From NCBI GenBank assembly GCA_041390365.1, contig JAWKQB010000001.1:992001-1056000 (forward strand): a DNA stretch of 64,000 bases. Direction: 5' to 3'. Under the pieces are notes generated by a model. That model saw only the letters and a program-made list of their open reading frames with translations. It had not been told where the DNA came from and ran no database searches. Each line of letters opens with the position of its first letter. Position 1 is the first letter of the stretch. Of the stretch, positions 16,442 to 24,539 are shown in pieces. Source of the DNA: Syntrophotaleaceae bacterium (GTDB lineage Bacteria > Desulfobacterota > Desulfuromonadia > Desulfuromonadales > Syntrophotaleaceae). The position numbers and the translations under genes were made by a program.

Positions 16442-17803
16442 TTACTCATCCTCCGTTTCGGGTTTGTTGCGCAGGGCGGCCCGCTTGATGTTGAGCAGGT
16501 GACGATAGTTGATGTTGTCCGTGGTTACATTGCCGCCCGCGGTGCCGCAGCCCAGGGTCATGGAGGGAACCAGTTCGTTGTACAACTGTCCCACGGAACC
16601 GTGAGCGGAAGGAGCGTTGAGGACCACCCGGTTGGCGGGAACCGCCAGCGAAAACTCCTTGAGGACTTCATCGTCATGGGAGTAGCAGGTGGCGGTATGG
16701 CCGGCCCCGCCGAACTCGAGCTGCTTGATGCAGGTCGCGATTGCCTCGTCCTTGCCCCTGGCAACCATATAGCCGAGGACCGGGGAAAGTTTTTCATGGC
16801 TCAGCATGTCCTCCGGTCCTATACGACTGACATCCAGCGGCACCATCAGCAGCTTGGTGTCGTCAGGCACATCGAACCCCGCGAGTCTTGCAATCACCTG
16901 AGGGGACTGCCCGATGATCTTTTGGCTTGGAACACCTTTTTCCTCGTCGAACATGACTTTGGCCAGCTTCGACTTTTCATCTTCGCTGCAGATGAATGCT
17001 CCCCTTTCGGCAAACATCCTTAAAGCTTTTTCGGCGATGTTCTCGTCGTCGAAGATGACGCTCTGATCCGCCGAGCAGAGGGTGCCGTGGTCGAAGGTCT
17101 TGGAGGCGATGATGTTGTTGACAGCCATGCTCAGATTGGCGGTTTTTTCCACATAGACCGGAACATTGCCCGGTCCAACTCCCAGTGCCGGATGGCCCGA
17201 GCTGTAGGCGGCCTTGACCAGAGCGCCGCCGCCGGTGGCGATGACCAGGTTGACCTTCGGATGGGTGATGAGCAGGTTGGTGGCCTCGATGGACGGTTCT
17301 TCGATCCACTGTATGCAGTTCTGAGGCGCCCCCGCGGCGATGGCAGCGTCTCTCAGCAGGGTGGCGGCTGCGGCGCTGCATCCCTGGGCCCGGGGATGGA
17401 AGGCGAAGACGATGACGTTGCGGCCCTTCAAGGAAATGAGGGCTTTGAACATGGTGGTGGAGGTCGGGTTTGTGGTGGGGGTAACGGCCACCACGATCCC
17501 GAAAGGTTCAGCGATTTCGATGATGCCATCGTTTTCACTGATGATGCCCACCGAGGGCTTGTCCTTCAGGTACTCATAAACCACATGGCAGCCGATGTGG
17601 TTTTTGACGACCTTGTCCTCGACCTTTCCCATGCCCGTTTCTTCTACGGCCATTTCCGCCAGTTTCCTTTCGTTGGCGGTTCCGGCCTTTTCCATGGCCG
17701 CGATGATCGAGTCGACCTGCGTCTGCTCATATTTCTTGAACTGTGCCGCGGCGGCGCGGGCATTGACAATCAGTTCCTCTATCCTGTTCTTGACATCGGT
17801 CAT
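16442..17803 (-). CDS. CoA-acylating acetaldehyde dehydrogenase
   Basis: A protein of 453 residues and the length of a stand-alone EutE/AdhE-N-type enzyme. The nucleotide-binding region includes the ATGGGALVKAAYSSGHPALGVG loop. The catalytic cysteine lies in FDHGTLCSADQS, and the C-terminus carries LGCGTAGGN...HLLNIKR, the signature of acetylating acetaldehyde dehydrogenases. It converts acetaldehyde, NAD and CoA to acetyl-CoA or the reverse, as needed for ethanol oxidation or formation. ATG 17803 is fixed by AAAGGAGA upstream; the longer frame to 17896 has no such site. No alcohol dehydrogenase or microcompartment gene is adjacent. Confidence 0.9.
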   Translation of the reverse strand: MTDVKNRIEELIVNARAAAAQFKKYEQTQVDSIIAAMEKAGTANERKLAEMAVEETGMGKVEDKVVKNHIGCHVVYEYLKDKPSVGIISENDGIIEIAEPFGIVVAVTPTTNPTSTTMFKALISLKGRNVIVFAFHPRAQGCSAAAATLLRDAAIAAGAPQNCIQWIEEPSIEATNLLITHPKVNLVIATGGGALVKAAYSSGHPALGVGPGNVPVYVEKTANLSMAVNNIIASKTFDHGTLCSADQSVIFDDENIAEKALRMFAERGAFICSEDEKSKLAKVMFDEEKGVPSQKIIGQSPQVIARLAGFDVPDDTKLLMVPLDVSRIGPEDMLSHEKLSPVLGYMVARGKDEAIATCIKQLEFGGAGHTATCYSHDDEVLKEFSLAVPANRVVLNAPSAHGSVGQLYNELVPSMTLGCGTAGGNVTTDNINYRHLLNIKRAALRNKPETEDE

Positions 17804-18059
17804 GACGAAATCTCCTTTCCTGTTTCTCCCATGAATCGCCCGATGATGATCACGGGCGGGACAATCGTTCCTGCGAATTTTTTGGGAGATGCTCATTATT
17901 ATACCGCAGTCGCCTTGGAAAACGGGCAGGACCGGCAGGGTTTTGCAGGAAAATCGATTGACAGGATGAAAGCTTCTCGGTTAGAAGTGCCTCAAGGCGA
18001 TCGGCATTGGATCCTGCGACGCGCGATTTTTATTTCCAGCGATATGGGTTCTCTTTTTG

Positions 18060-18065
18060 TATAAT
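18060..18065 (+). promoter_or_regulatory. Possible -10 box for the SLOG-like gene
   Basis: A perfect TATAAT hexamer lies 115 bp upstream of the gene at 18181. No convincing -35 was found at 16-18 bp, so this is weak. The rest of 17804-18180 shows no gene. Confidence 0.3.
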
Positions 18066-18180
18066 GAGACGCAAAGCCTTTCAGGATACATTGCTGGACA
18101 TTCTGGTTTAGAAATAATCCGGGGACGGGGCTGTCTCTGCCCTTGATGAAAAGTATTCAAAGTCGAAGGAGGAGTCTGAC

Positions 18181-18738
18181 ATGGACAGGGAACAATATGT
18201 GCTCTACAGCGGTGGGGCCAATGGAGCGGAAGCAGCTTTCGGTGCCAATGCCGAATGTTTCGGCATCGACGAGGTCAATTTCACGTTCGAGGGGCACAAG
18301 ATCGAGCGGCAGCGAGGACTGCGCTTTCTGACTCACGAAGAACTCAAGAACGGCGATTTCAGTCTCGAATATGTCTCGCGCCTGCTGAGTCGGCGCTATT
18401 CGGAGAGTCGCAGCATCCGCAAGATTCTGCAGAGCATCTGGTACCAGATCAACAACGGCCAGGAAATCTATGTGGTCGGCGAAATTCAGGATGACAATAC
18501 CGTCAAGGGCGGCACCGGATGGGGCGCCGAATTCGCCAAGCTCTGCAACAAGCCTCTGTGGGTCTTCGATCAGAAGCAGGACGGCTGGTTCCGCTGGAAC
18601 CAGTCGGCATGGGTGCCGTGCCAGGGGGCCGATCAGCCGGTTATCCGCCATCCCCACTTTACCGGGACTGGCACCCGCTACCTGCAGGAAAACGGCAAAA
18701 AGGCGATCGAGGAACTGTTCGCCCGTTCCTTTGCCTAA
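18181..18738 (+). CDS. SLOG-like (Rossmann, nucleotide-binding) protein
   Basis: A 185-residue protein. The N-terminus YSGGANGAEAAFG and the later GGTGWGAEFAK are arranged like the two glycine-rich loops of SLOG/YpsA/DprA-type Rossmann proteins, which bind nucleotides or nucleotide-derived signals. Between them lies a conserved-looking HEELKNGDFSLEYVSRLLSRR helix, and after them PLWVFDQKQDGWFRW. A GGAGG precedes the ATG by about 7 bases, and a strong terminator follows, so it is probably a single-gene transcript. No partner effector gene is adjacent, so a role in nucleotide signalling is only a possibility. Confidence 0.6.
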   Translation: MDREQYVLYSGGANGAEAAFGANAECFGIDEVNFTFEGHKIERQRGLRFLTHEELKNGDFSLEYVSRLLSRRYSESRSIRKILQSIWYQINNGQEIYVVGEIQDDNTVKGGTGWGAEFAKLCNKPLWVFDQKQDGWFRWNQSAWVPCQGADQPVIRHPHFTGTGTRYLQENGKKAIEELFARSFA

Positions 18739-18762
18739 AACAGATTCGAATCGATGACTCGG

Positions 18763-18803
18763 CCGGCAGTTTCGGGATCTCCCCAAAGCTGCCGGTTTTT
18801 TTT
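18763..18803 (+). terminator. Rho-independent terminator
   Basis: A GC-rich stem (CCGGCAG arm at 18763 with CTGCCGG arm ending near 18795, extended by TTxGGG/CCCxAA pairs) is followed by a run of eight T. It ends the transcript of the SLOG-like gene. Confidence 0.85.
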
Positions 18804-18918
18804 AGGGACCCAGTGTCCAGAAGTCTGCTTTCCGCCTGTAATCAGGGCTGGCCTTTTCCCCCCGGTTGCTGCTAGAATCCTGGCAGAAGAAAAATTTCCC
18901 TGATTCCGGTCCTTTAGA

Positions 18919-19641
18919 ATGTTGAACGGCCAGATGGACAACAAGAACCTGCTCGAACATCTCGAGAAGCTGGATCCGGGTATCGTCCTGTTCGGCAACG
19001 ACTTCTCGGTATCCCACATCAATCATGCCCTGATGCTGATCTTTCGGGATGTACCCCGGGAGGAGTTGCTCGGCAGGGATCTGATGGAGATGCACGGTCC
19101 CAAATCCCGGGAGCGGCTGAAAGAGGTCTTTTCCCTCATGAAGGATTCGACCCGGTCGATCCCCTTTTCCATCAAGCGGATGAACAGCGGGGACCAGGAG
19201 CGGTTCCTCCTGCTGAAATTGATGCCGCTGGTGGACAAGGAGTTCAAGGATTCCCTGAACTGCTGCCTGGTCTACGATATCACCTCCTTTATCACCACCT
19301 CCCAGCACGATCTGGTCAAGATTCCCGTGACTGCAGGAAACGGCATCCGGCTCATTGATCCGGCCGAAGTGCTCTATCTGAAGGCGGAAAACATCTATTC
19401 CAAGGTCATAACCGCCAGGGGGGAATTTCTTTGCGATCTTGGTCTCGGAGTGCTGGAGGAGGGGGTGTCCAAAAGCAGTTTCTATCGCATCCACCGCAGC
19501 TACATTGTGAATCTCGGCAAGATCGACAAGATCGACCGCGAAAACGGGTCCCTGACCGTCAGCCTCGAAAATTGCGATGCCCGTCTCCCGGTCAGCCGCA
19601 CCCGGGCAAGGGAATTTCTTGCCAGGATCGGCCTTCGATGA
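18919..19641 (+). CDS. rcoM: RcoM-like haem-PAS/LytTR carbon monoxide regulator
   Basis: A protein of 240 residues. It has an N-terminal PAS domain (about 15-125) and a C-terminal LytTR DNA-binding domain (about 135-236, with SFYRIHRSYIVNL and LPVSRTRAREFL). This pairing next to cooS is the hallmark of RcoM, the single-component CO sensor of Burkholderia. DLMEMHGPKSRERLK aligns with the segment holding the haem ligand His74 of RcoM, giving His59 here. Met88 aligns near the second ligand, Met104. No cysteine exists in the segment corresponding to Cys94, the ferric-haem ligand of RcoM. It is predicted to activate the cooS promoter on binding CO. The ribosome-binding site is weak. Confidence 0.85.
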   Translation: MLNGQMDNKNLLEHLEKLDPGIVLFGNDFSVSHINHALMLIFRDVPREELLGRDLMEMHGPKSRERLKEVFSLMKDSTRSIPFSIKRMNSGDQERFLLLKLMPLVDKEFKDSLNCCLVYDITSFITTSQHDLVKIPVTAGNGIRLIDPAEVLYLKAENIYSKVITARGEFLCDLGLGVLEEGVSKSSFYRIHRSYIVNLGKIDKIDRENGSLTVSLENCDARLPVSRTRAREFLARIGLR

Positions 19642-19661
19642 AGACCGTTCACTTGTTTAAT

Positions 19662-19697
19662 CCGCCATTCACAATCAATTCATTGCAACCCGCCATT
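19662..19697 (+). promoter_or_regulatory. Candidate RcoM/LytTR operator repeats upstream of cooS
   Basis: The octamer CCGCCATT occurs twice in the same orientation, at 19662-19669 and 19690-19697. One copy is upstream of the -35 and one lies in the spacer of the promoter. LytTR regulators usually bind direct repeats, but the 28-bp pitch is longer than the common two-turn spacing, so this is tentative. Confidence 0.35.
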
Positions 19698-19712
19698 AAT
19701 TCTGTCTAGAAT
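19683..19712 (+). promoter_or_regulatory. Sigma70-like promoter of cooS
   Basis: TTGCAA (19683-19688) and TAGAAT (19707-19712) are separated by 18 bp. They lie 48 bp before the cooS start, in the gap after rcoM. Confidence 0.55.
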
Positions 19713-19759
19713 TCCCGCAGTATTTTAGTCGGATCAGTCTTTACCTTCAAGGAGCCGCC

Positions 19760-21673
19760 ATGTTTGAAAAACCGGACTGCCGCAGCGTCGATTCCGCAGC
19801 GGTGAAAATGCTGAAGATCGCCGATGCCCACGGACTGGAAACCGCCTGGGATCGTCTGGAGAAACAACAGCCGCAATGCGGTTACGGACAGCTCGGCACC
19901 TGCTGCCGCAACTGTTCCATGGGGCCCTGCCGGATCGACCCCTTGGGGGAAGGTCCGCAAAAAGGGGTTTGTGGCAGCAATGCAGACACCATGGTCGCCA
20001 GGAACCTGGCCCGCATGGCCGCAGCAGGATCCTCGGCCCATTCCGATCACGGCCGCAAGGTGGCCCTGCTGCTGAAGGATGTGGCAACCGGACGGAACAC
20101 CGACTACAGCATCATTAATCCCGATAAGCTGTTTGTCGTCGCCGGTCGCCTCGGCATTCCCGCCGAAGGGCGGGAGACCCTTGAGGTCGCAAACGACGTC
20201 GCCGATCTGGCCATCGCCTGTTTCGGGGCGCAGGGGGAGGAGACCCTCCCCATTGTCTTGAAATACATGCCGAAAAAACGCCTCGAGCTGTTGAAAAACG
20301 TTGAAAAAACCCTGGGAGAATTGACCGGCGCCCGCATCGGTCTGCTGCCGAGGGGTATCGACCGTGAAGTGGTCGACATCATGCATCGAACCCATTTCGG
20401 CTGCGACGCCGATCCTCTGTCGCTGGTCGCCCAGGCGCTGCGCTGCTCCTTCGGTGACGGGTGGGGCGGGTCGCTGATCGCCACCGAATGCCAGGACATC
20501 CTCTTCGGCTCGCCGACGGTGCGGACCATCAAGGCCAATCTCGGGGTGCTGGATCCGGACATGGTCAACGTGCTGGTTCACGGCCACGAACCGGTGCTGT
20601 CGGAAAAGGTCGTGGAATGGGCCCGCTCTCCGGAAATGGCGCAGGCCGCCAAAGCCGTCGGCGCAAAAGGAGTCAACGTCGCCGGTCTCTGCTGTACCGG
20701 CAACGAGATCCTGATGCGCCAGGGGGTCAACGTGGCGGGCAACCTGCTGCACAGCGAACTGGCCATCATGACCGGGGCGGTGGAGGCGATGGTGGTCGAC
20801 GTGCAGTGCATCTTCCCCTCCCTGGCCGACCTTTCCTCCTGCTTCCACACCCGGTTCATCACCACCAGCGAGCAGACCAACATCCCCGGCGCGCTGCATA
20901 TCCAGTTTGAGGAGAAAGACGCCAACGCCATTGCCCGGCGGATCATCCAGACCGCCATCGACGCCTTCCCCAACCGCAATCAGGCCAAAGTCTATATCCC
21001 CCAGGAGACGGAAGAGGCCATGGTCGGCTTCACCGTCGAGCAGATTCTGGCCGCTCTGGGCGGCAAGCCTGATCCCCTGGTGGAGGTTATCGCCAACGGC
21101 ACCATCAAAGGTGTGGTCGGGCTGGTCGGCTGCAACAACGTCAAGGTGCAGCAGGACTTCTTCCATCTGGCCCTGACCCGGGAGCTGATCAAACGGGACA
21201 TCCTGGTGGTCGGTACCGGCTGCTGGGCGATTGCCGCGGCCAAGGCCGGTTTGATGAACACGCGGGCCCAAAGCCTCGCCGGCCCCGGACTCAAGGCGGT
21301 GTGCGAACAGCTCGGCATTCCCCCGGTGCTGCATATGGGCTCCTGCGTCGACTGTTCGCGGATGCTGGTTCTGACCGGGGCGCTGGCCGATCATCTCGGT
21401 GTCGACACGGCCGCCCTGCCCGTTGTCGGGTCGGCACCGGAATGGACGACGGAAAAAGCCGTGGCCATCGGTTCCTATTTTGTCGGCAGCGGCCTGCCGG
21501 TGCACCTCTGGCCCGTGCCGCCGATTCTCGGTTCGGCCGCTGTCACCAAGATCCTGACGGAGTCCGCGAAGGACCTCCTTGGCGGCTACTTCTTCGTGGA
21601 AGAGGACCCCATCGCGACCGCCGACCGGATGGAAGCGATCATCATGGAAAAACGGGCCGGACTCGGCCTGTGA
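19760..21673 (+). CDS. cooS: Anaerobic Ni-Fe-S carbon monoxide dehydrogenase catalytic subunit
   Basis: A protein of 637 residues, the usual CooS length. The N-terminal cysteines at 40 and 48 (D-cluster) and 49, 52, 57 and 71 (B-cluster) are all present. C-cluster ligands are recognisable in order: the His in VHGHEPVLSE and cysteines in GLCCTGNE, VDVQCIF, LVGCNNVK, GTGCWAI and MGSCVDCSRM. The enzyme oxidises CO with water to CO2, two protons and two electrons. AAGGAG precedes the ATG. It heads the cooS-cooC-cooF-flavoprotein operon. No acetyl-CoA synthase or energy-converting hydrogenase genes are near, so coupling to NAD(P) reduction is more likely than to acetogenesis or H2. Confidence 0.97.
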   Translation: MFEKPDCRSVDSAAVKMLKIADAHGLETAWDRLEKQQPQCGYGQLGTCCRNCSMGPCRIDPLGEGPQKGVCGSNADTMVARNLARMAAAGSSAHSDHGRKVALLLKDVATGRNTDYSIINPDKLFVVAGRLGIPAEGRETLEVANDVADLAIACFGAQGEETLPIVLKYMPKKRLELLKNVEKTLGELTGARIGLLPRGIDREVVDIMHRTHFGCDADPLSLVAQALRCSFGDGWGGSLIATECQDILFGSPTVRTIKANLGVLDPDMVNVLVHGHEPVLSEKVVEWARSPEMAQAAKAVGAKGVNVAGLCCTGNEILMRQGVNVAGNLLHSELAIMTGAVEAMVVDVQCIFPSLADLSSCFHTRFITTSEQTNIPGALHIQFEEKDANAIARRIIQTAIDAFPNRNQAKVYIPQETEEAMVGFTVEQILAALGGKPDPLVEVIANGTIKGVVGLVGCNNVKVQQDFFHLALTRELIKRDILVVGTGCWAIAAAKAGLMNTRAQSLAGPGLKAVCEQLGIPPVLHMGSCVDCSRMLVLTGALADHLGVDTAALPVVGSAPEWTTEKAVAIGSYFVGSGLPVHLWPVPPILGSAAVTKILTESAKDLLGGYFFVEEDPIATADRMEAIIMEKRAGLGL

Positions 21674-21681
21674 GGGGGAGG

Positions 21682-22545
21682 ATGATGACCAACAAAGGAT
21701 TTCGCGTCGTCATCACCGGCAAGGGCGGTGTCGGCAAAACCACCCTGACCAGCTGCCTGGCCAAAATCCTTGGTCAGCGCGGGATCAGGGTGCTGGCCGC
21801 CGACGAGGATCCGCAGATGAATCTGCCCCACGCCCTCGGTCTGCCGGCCGATCAGGTCAAGGGGATCGTGCCGCTCAGCCGGAATCCCGACTACATCGAG
21901 GAGAAGACCGGGGCCCGTCCCGGCAAGTCCTTCGGCGCCCTGTTCCGCCTCAATCCCAATGTCGAGGACGTTGTGGACCGGTTCGGGGTGCGGATCGACG
22001 AAAAACTCAGCCTGCTCGTCATGGGGACTGTTGTCCAGGCGGCAGCCGGCTGCCTCTGCTCGGAAAATGTGCTTCTCGACTCGGTCCTGAACTACCTGGC
22101 CCTCCGGGAGGAGGAAGCGATCCTGCTTGATACCCAGGCCGGGGTGGAACATTTCGGCCGGGCCCTGGCAAAGGGTTTTTCCCAATGCCTGGTGGTCAGC
22201 GATCTCTCCTTCAATGCCCTTTCGGTGGCGGCCCATGCCGCCGAACTCGCCCGCCAGCTCGGCATCCCCCGCATTCATCTGGTTGTCAACCGCTATCGGG
22301 AGGAAGTCGGGGATAAGCTGGAGGCTTTTGCCAGGATGGCCGGAAAGGACACAGGAGCCCTGTTCGATGCCATTCATACACTCCCCGGCGAGTGCCGTTT
22401 CGAGGAACTTGAGCCTGACGTCACCCGGATCCTCGAACAGGACAGCGCGTATGTGACGGCCGTGAATGCCTTGGCCGACGAAATGATTGCGTTTCAGACT
22501 TCCTCCGCCGATGCCCTTGCAAAGGCGGAAGAGGGGAGGCTTTGA
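21682..22545 (+). CDS. cooC: CooC nickel-insertion ATPase
   Basis: A protein of 287 residues of the MinD/SIMIBI class. The deviant Walker A GKGGVGKTT is near the N-terminus, and CLCSEN carries the C-x-C pair by which CooC dimers bind Ni(II). ILLDTQAGVEHFGR is the switch II/Walker B region. It inserts nickel into the C-cluster of CooS using ATP. Two adjacent ATGs (21682 and 21685) are possible, and the GGGGGAG site fits the second slightly better. The last base of its stop is the first base of the cooF ATG (TGATG), so the genes are coupled. Confidence 0.95.
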   Translation: MMTNKGFRVVITGKGGVGKTTLTSCLAKILGQRGIRVLAADEDPQMNLPHALGLPADQVKGIVPLSRNPDYIEEKTGARPGKSFGALFRLNPNVEDVVDRFGVRIDEKLSLLVMGTVVQAAAGCLCSENVLLDSVLNYLALREEEAILLDTQAGVEHFGRALAKGFSQCLVVSDLSFNALSVAAHAAELARQLGIPRIHLVVNRYREEVGDKLEAFARMAGKDTGALFDAIHTLPGECRFEELEPDVTRILEQDSAYVTAVNALADEMIAFQTSSADALAKAEEGRL

Positions 22546-23141
22546 TGAAGAAGATCTTTGTCGACTATAAAAAGTGCGTCGCCTGCAAGGCCTGTGAAAC
22601 GGCCTGTGCCGTGGCTCACCACCCGAGCGGCACCCTTTTCGGACTGGTGGGTGACGGCAAAACCCAGGTCAATGTGCGGGTGCTGGGAGTGGAGCATGAA
22701 GCCTTTCCGGTTTCCTGCCGGCACTGCGATCCGGCCGCCTGTCTTTCCGCCTGCCCCTCGGGGGCCCTGCAAAGGGATCCGGACACAGGGGCTGTGGTAC
22801 TCAATCCGAAAAAGTGTAAAGCCTGCGCCATGTGCGCCATGGTCTGCCCCTTCGACGCCATCTCCTTCAAGATTACCCATGCTTCTCCCCACGGACGGGA
22901 AATCGCCTACAAGTGCGATCTGTGCCATGAGGAGTTGAAGAAAGGGGAAACCCCGGCCTGTGTTTCGGCTTGCCACTCGGGGGCTCTGGTATTTCGCGAA
23001 TCGGAGCCTCTGCGGGAAAACAGAGCGGTGAAGAACCTCAAGATCTATCTGCTGGGGGAAGGGGGAGAGCCGCCTCTGTTCGCCCTCTACCGGGAACTCC
23101 GCCGCAAAGCTTTTGCCCGGCGGCGGGAGAGTGAATCATGA
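22545..23141 (+). CDS. cooF: CooF-type 4Fe-4S electron carrier
   Basis: A 198-residue polyferredoxin with four cysteine groups in the DmsB/CooF pattern: CVACKACETAC at the N-terminus, CRHCDPAACLSACPSG, CKACAMCAMVCP and CDLCHEE...CVSACHSGAL. It takes electrons from CooS and passes them to a partner enzyme. It overlaps cooC by one base and the next gene by ATGA, which suggests fixed stoichiometry with the flavoprotein that follows. Confidence 0.93.
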   Translation: MKKIFVDYKKCVACKACETACAVAHHPSGTLFGLVGDGKTQVNVRVLGVEHEAFPVSCRHCDPAACLSACPSGALQRDPDTGAVVLNPKKCKACAMCAMVCPFDAISFKITHASPHGREIAYKCDLCHEELKKGETPACVSACHSGALVFRESEPLRENRAVKNLKIYLLGEGGEPPLFALYRELRRKAFARRRESES

Positions 23142-24367
23142 AGATCGTGACCGTCGGCACCGGCATGGCCGCGGCCGAATTCGTGCAGAACCTGCGTCAG
23201 GGAGGCTTTGCCGGCGAGATCGTGATGATCAGCGACGAACCTTATGCTCCCTATTCGCCCTGCATCATACCTTTCTTCCTGGCGGGGGAACCCCTTGCCG
23301 ATGTTTTCTGGAAAGGAGAGGATTTCTATAATCGCTACGGAGTGACCACCCGCCTGTCTGAAAAGGTGGTCGAGGTGGATGCCGAACGGCGGCAGGTCAG
23401 GACCGAATCGGGCCGGGTGGAGGGCTACGACCGGCTGTTCTTTGCGGCGGGGGCGAGGAGCTGGTTTCCGCGGCCCGAATGGCTCGAAACGGAAGGGGTC
23501 CATGGTTTTAAAAGTCTGTCGGACATGCTGGACATCGACCGGCAGATCCGTGAGGAGGCCTGTTCGCGCGCTGTCGTTTTCGGCGGAGGTTTTATCGGTA
23601 CCGACGCTGCCCTCGCCCTCTGGCACCGGGGGCTGCAGGTCACCCTGGTGCATCGGAACAACCGACTGCTGTCGCAGATGACCGATGTGGAAGGCGGGCA
23701 GTTCGCCACCCGAAAACTCGCCGAAAAAACCAGCCTGGATATCCGGTTGGGAACCGAGGTAGCCGGTATCGAGAGGCGGGACGGGCGCCTGGCAGGTGTA
23801 CAACTGACCGATGGCACCCGGATCGAAACCTCCCTGCTGATCATCGCTACGGGGGTGACACCAAATTCCGGCCCCCTGACCGGCGATGATCGGGGCGTTT
23901 CCGCAACGCAGGATCTGCTGGCCGACCCCCTGATTTACGTTGCCGGGGATGTGGCCCTGACCCGGCATGCCGTCGACGGTCGGCCGGGACTTTATGCCAT
24001 GGCGCCCAATGCCGTGGAACAGGCGCGGACGGCTGCAAGGCAGGTCCTTGGGGAACCGGTTCTTTTCAGCGGTTCCGTCAATACCAACGTTCTGCGTAAA
24101 CACCTCGATTTTCCCGTCCTTTCGGTCGGGCGCTTTGAAGGAGAGGCCGTAACTTTCGAAAGAGGAGATCTGTTTCGGCGGGTCTATCTCCGGGAGGGAC
24201 GCATCAATGGTTATATTCTGGTTGGAGACACCCGCCTTTGCGGGTATCTGTATGACCTCTATCGGGCGCAAACGCTCATTGGAAGGGATATCGGACCGTT
24301 GCTTGCGGACACCCGGGGGGACTGGTATTATCGCAGCGTAATGGGGCTGGCCGGAGCGATAGGCTGA
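23138..24367 (+). CDS. CODH-linked FAD/NAD(P) oxidoreductase
   Basis: A 409-residue pyridine-nucleotide-disulfide-type flavoprotein. An N-terminal FAD-binding Rossmann segment (VGTGMAAAEFVQNL), an NAD(P)-binding GGGFIGTDAAL loop (about residue 150) and the second FAD motif YVAGDVALT (near 265) are in order. PYSPCIIPFFLAG places a cysteine where NADH oxidases and CoA-disulfide reductases carry their redox cysteine. The start overlaps the cooF stop (ATGA). In other genomes with this gene order the protein is thought to reduce NAD(P) with electrons from CO; that role is inferred here. A C-terminal region of about 90 residues resembles the dimerisation domain of the family. Confidence 0.88.
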   Translation: MKIVTVGTGMAAAEFVQNLRQGGFAGEIVMISDEPYAPYSPCIIPFFLAGEPLADVFWKGEDFYNRYGVTTRLSEKVVEVDAERRQVRTESGRVEGYDRLFFAAGARSWFPRPEWLETEGVHGFKSLSDMLDIDRQIREEACSRAVVFGGGFIGTDAALALWHRGLQVTLVHRNNRLLSQMTDVEGGQFATRKLAEKTSLDIRLGTEVAGIERRDGRLAGVQLTDGTRIETSLLIIATGVTPNSGPLTGDDRGVSATQDLLADPLIYVAGDVALTRHAVDGRPGLYAMAPNAVEQARTAARQVLGEPVLFSGSVNTNVLRKHLDFPVLSVGRFEGEAVTFERGDLFRRVYLREGRINGYILVGDTRLCGYLYDLYRAQTLIGRDIGPLLADTRGDWYYRSVMGLAGAIG

Positions 24368-24436
24368 ATCGACTGGACGAATCTATTTCTCGAAATCGGG
24401 CATTTGCTTTGGATTTTGCATAAAAAGGCTAACCCC

Positions 24437-24468
24437 CGATTTCGATTGCGATAGCGATTTCGATTTGG
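24437..24468. repeat. 6-bp CGATTT array with conserved flanks
   Basis: Five hexamer units (CGATTT, CGATTG, CGATAG type) sit between AAAAAGGCTAACCCC on the left and GGAAAACC on the right. The whole block, with flanks, is a near-exact inverted copy of the one at 46022-46075, so the element is larger than the simple repeat. Confidence 0.85.
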
Positions 24469-24539
24469 AAAACCATAAGGCTAAAAAGCAGGATTAGTGT
24501 TGAACGAAACTTACGGAACATCTCACTAGGAGGAATACC

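Noticed and set aside
18060..18085. GACGCAAAGCC near 18067, as in the c-di-GMP-I riboswitch
   Set aside because: The required upstream GGGCAAACC strand and GNRA hairpin are missing; it directly follows a TATAAT box and looks like chance.
19706..21505. 599-codon leftward open frame opposite cooS
   Set aside because: It mirrors the cooS codons; all cluster ligands are on the plus strand, and the leftward product has no recognisable domain.
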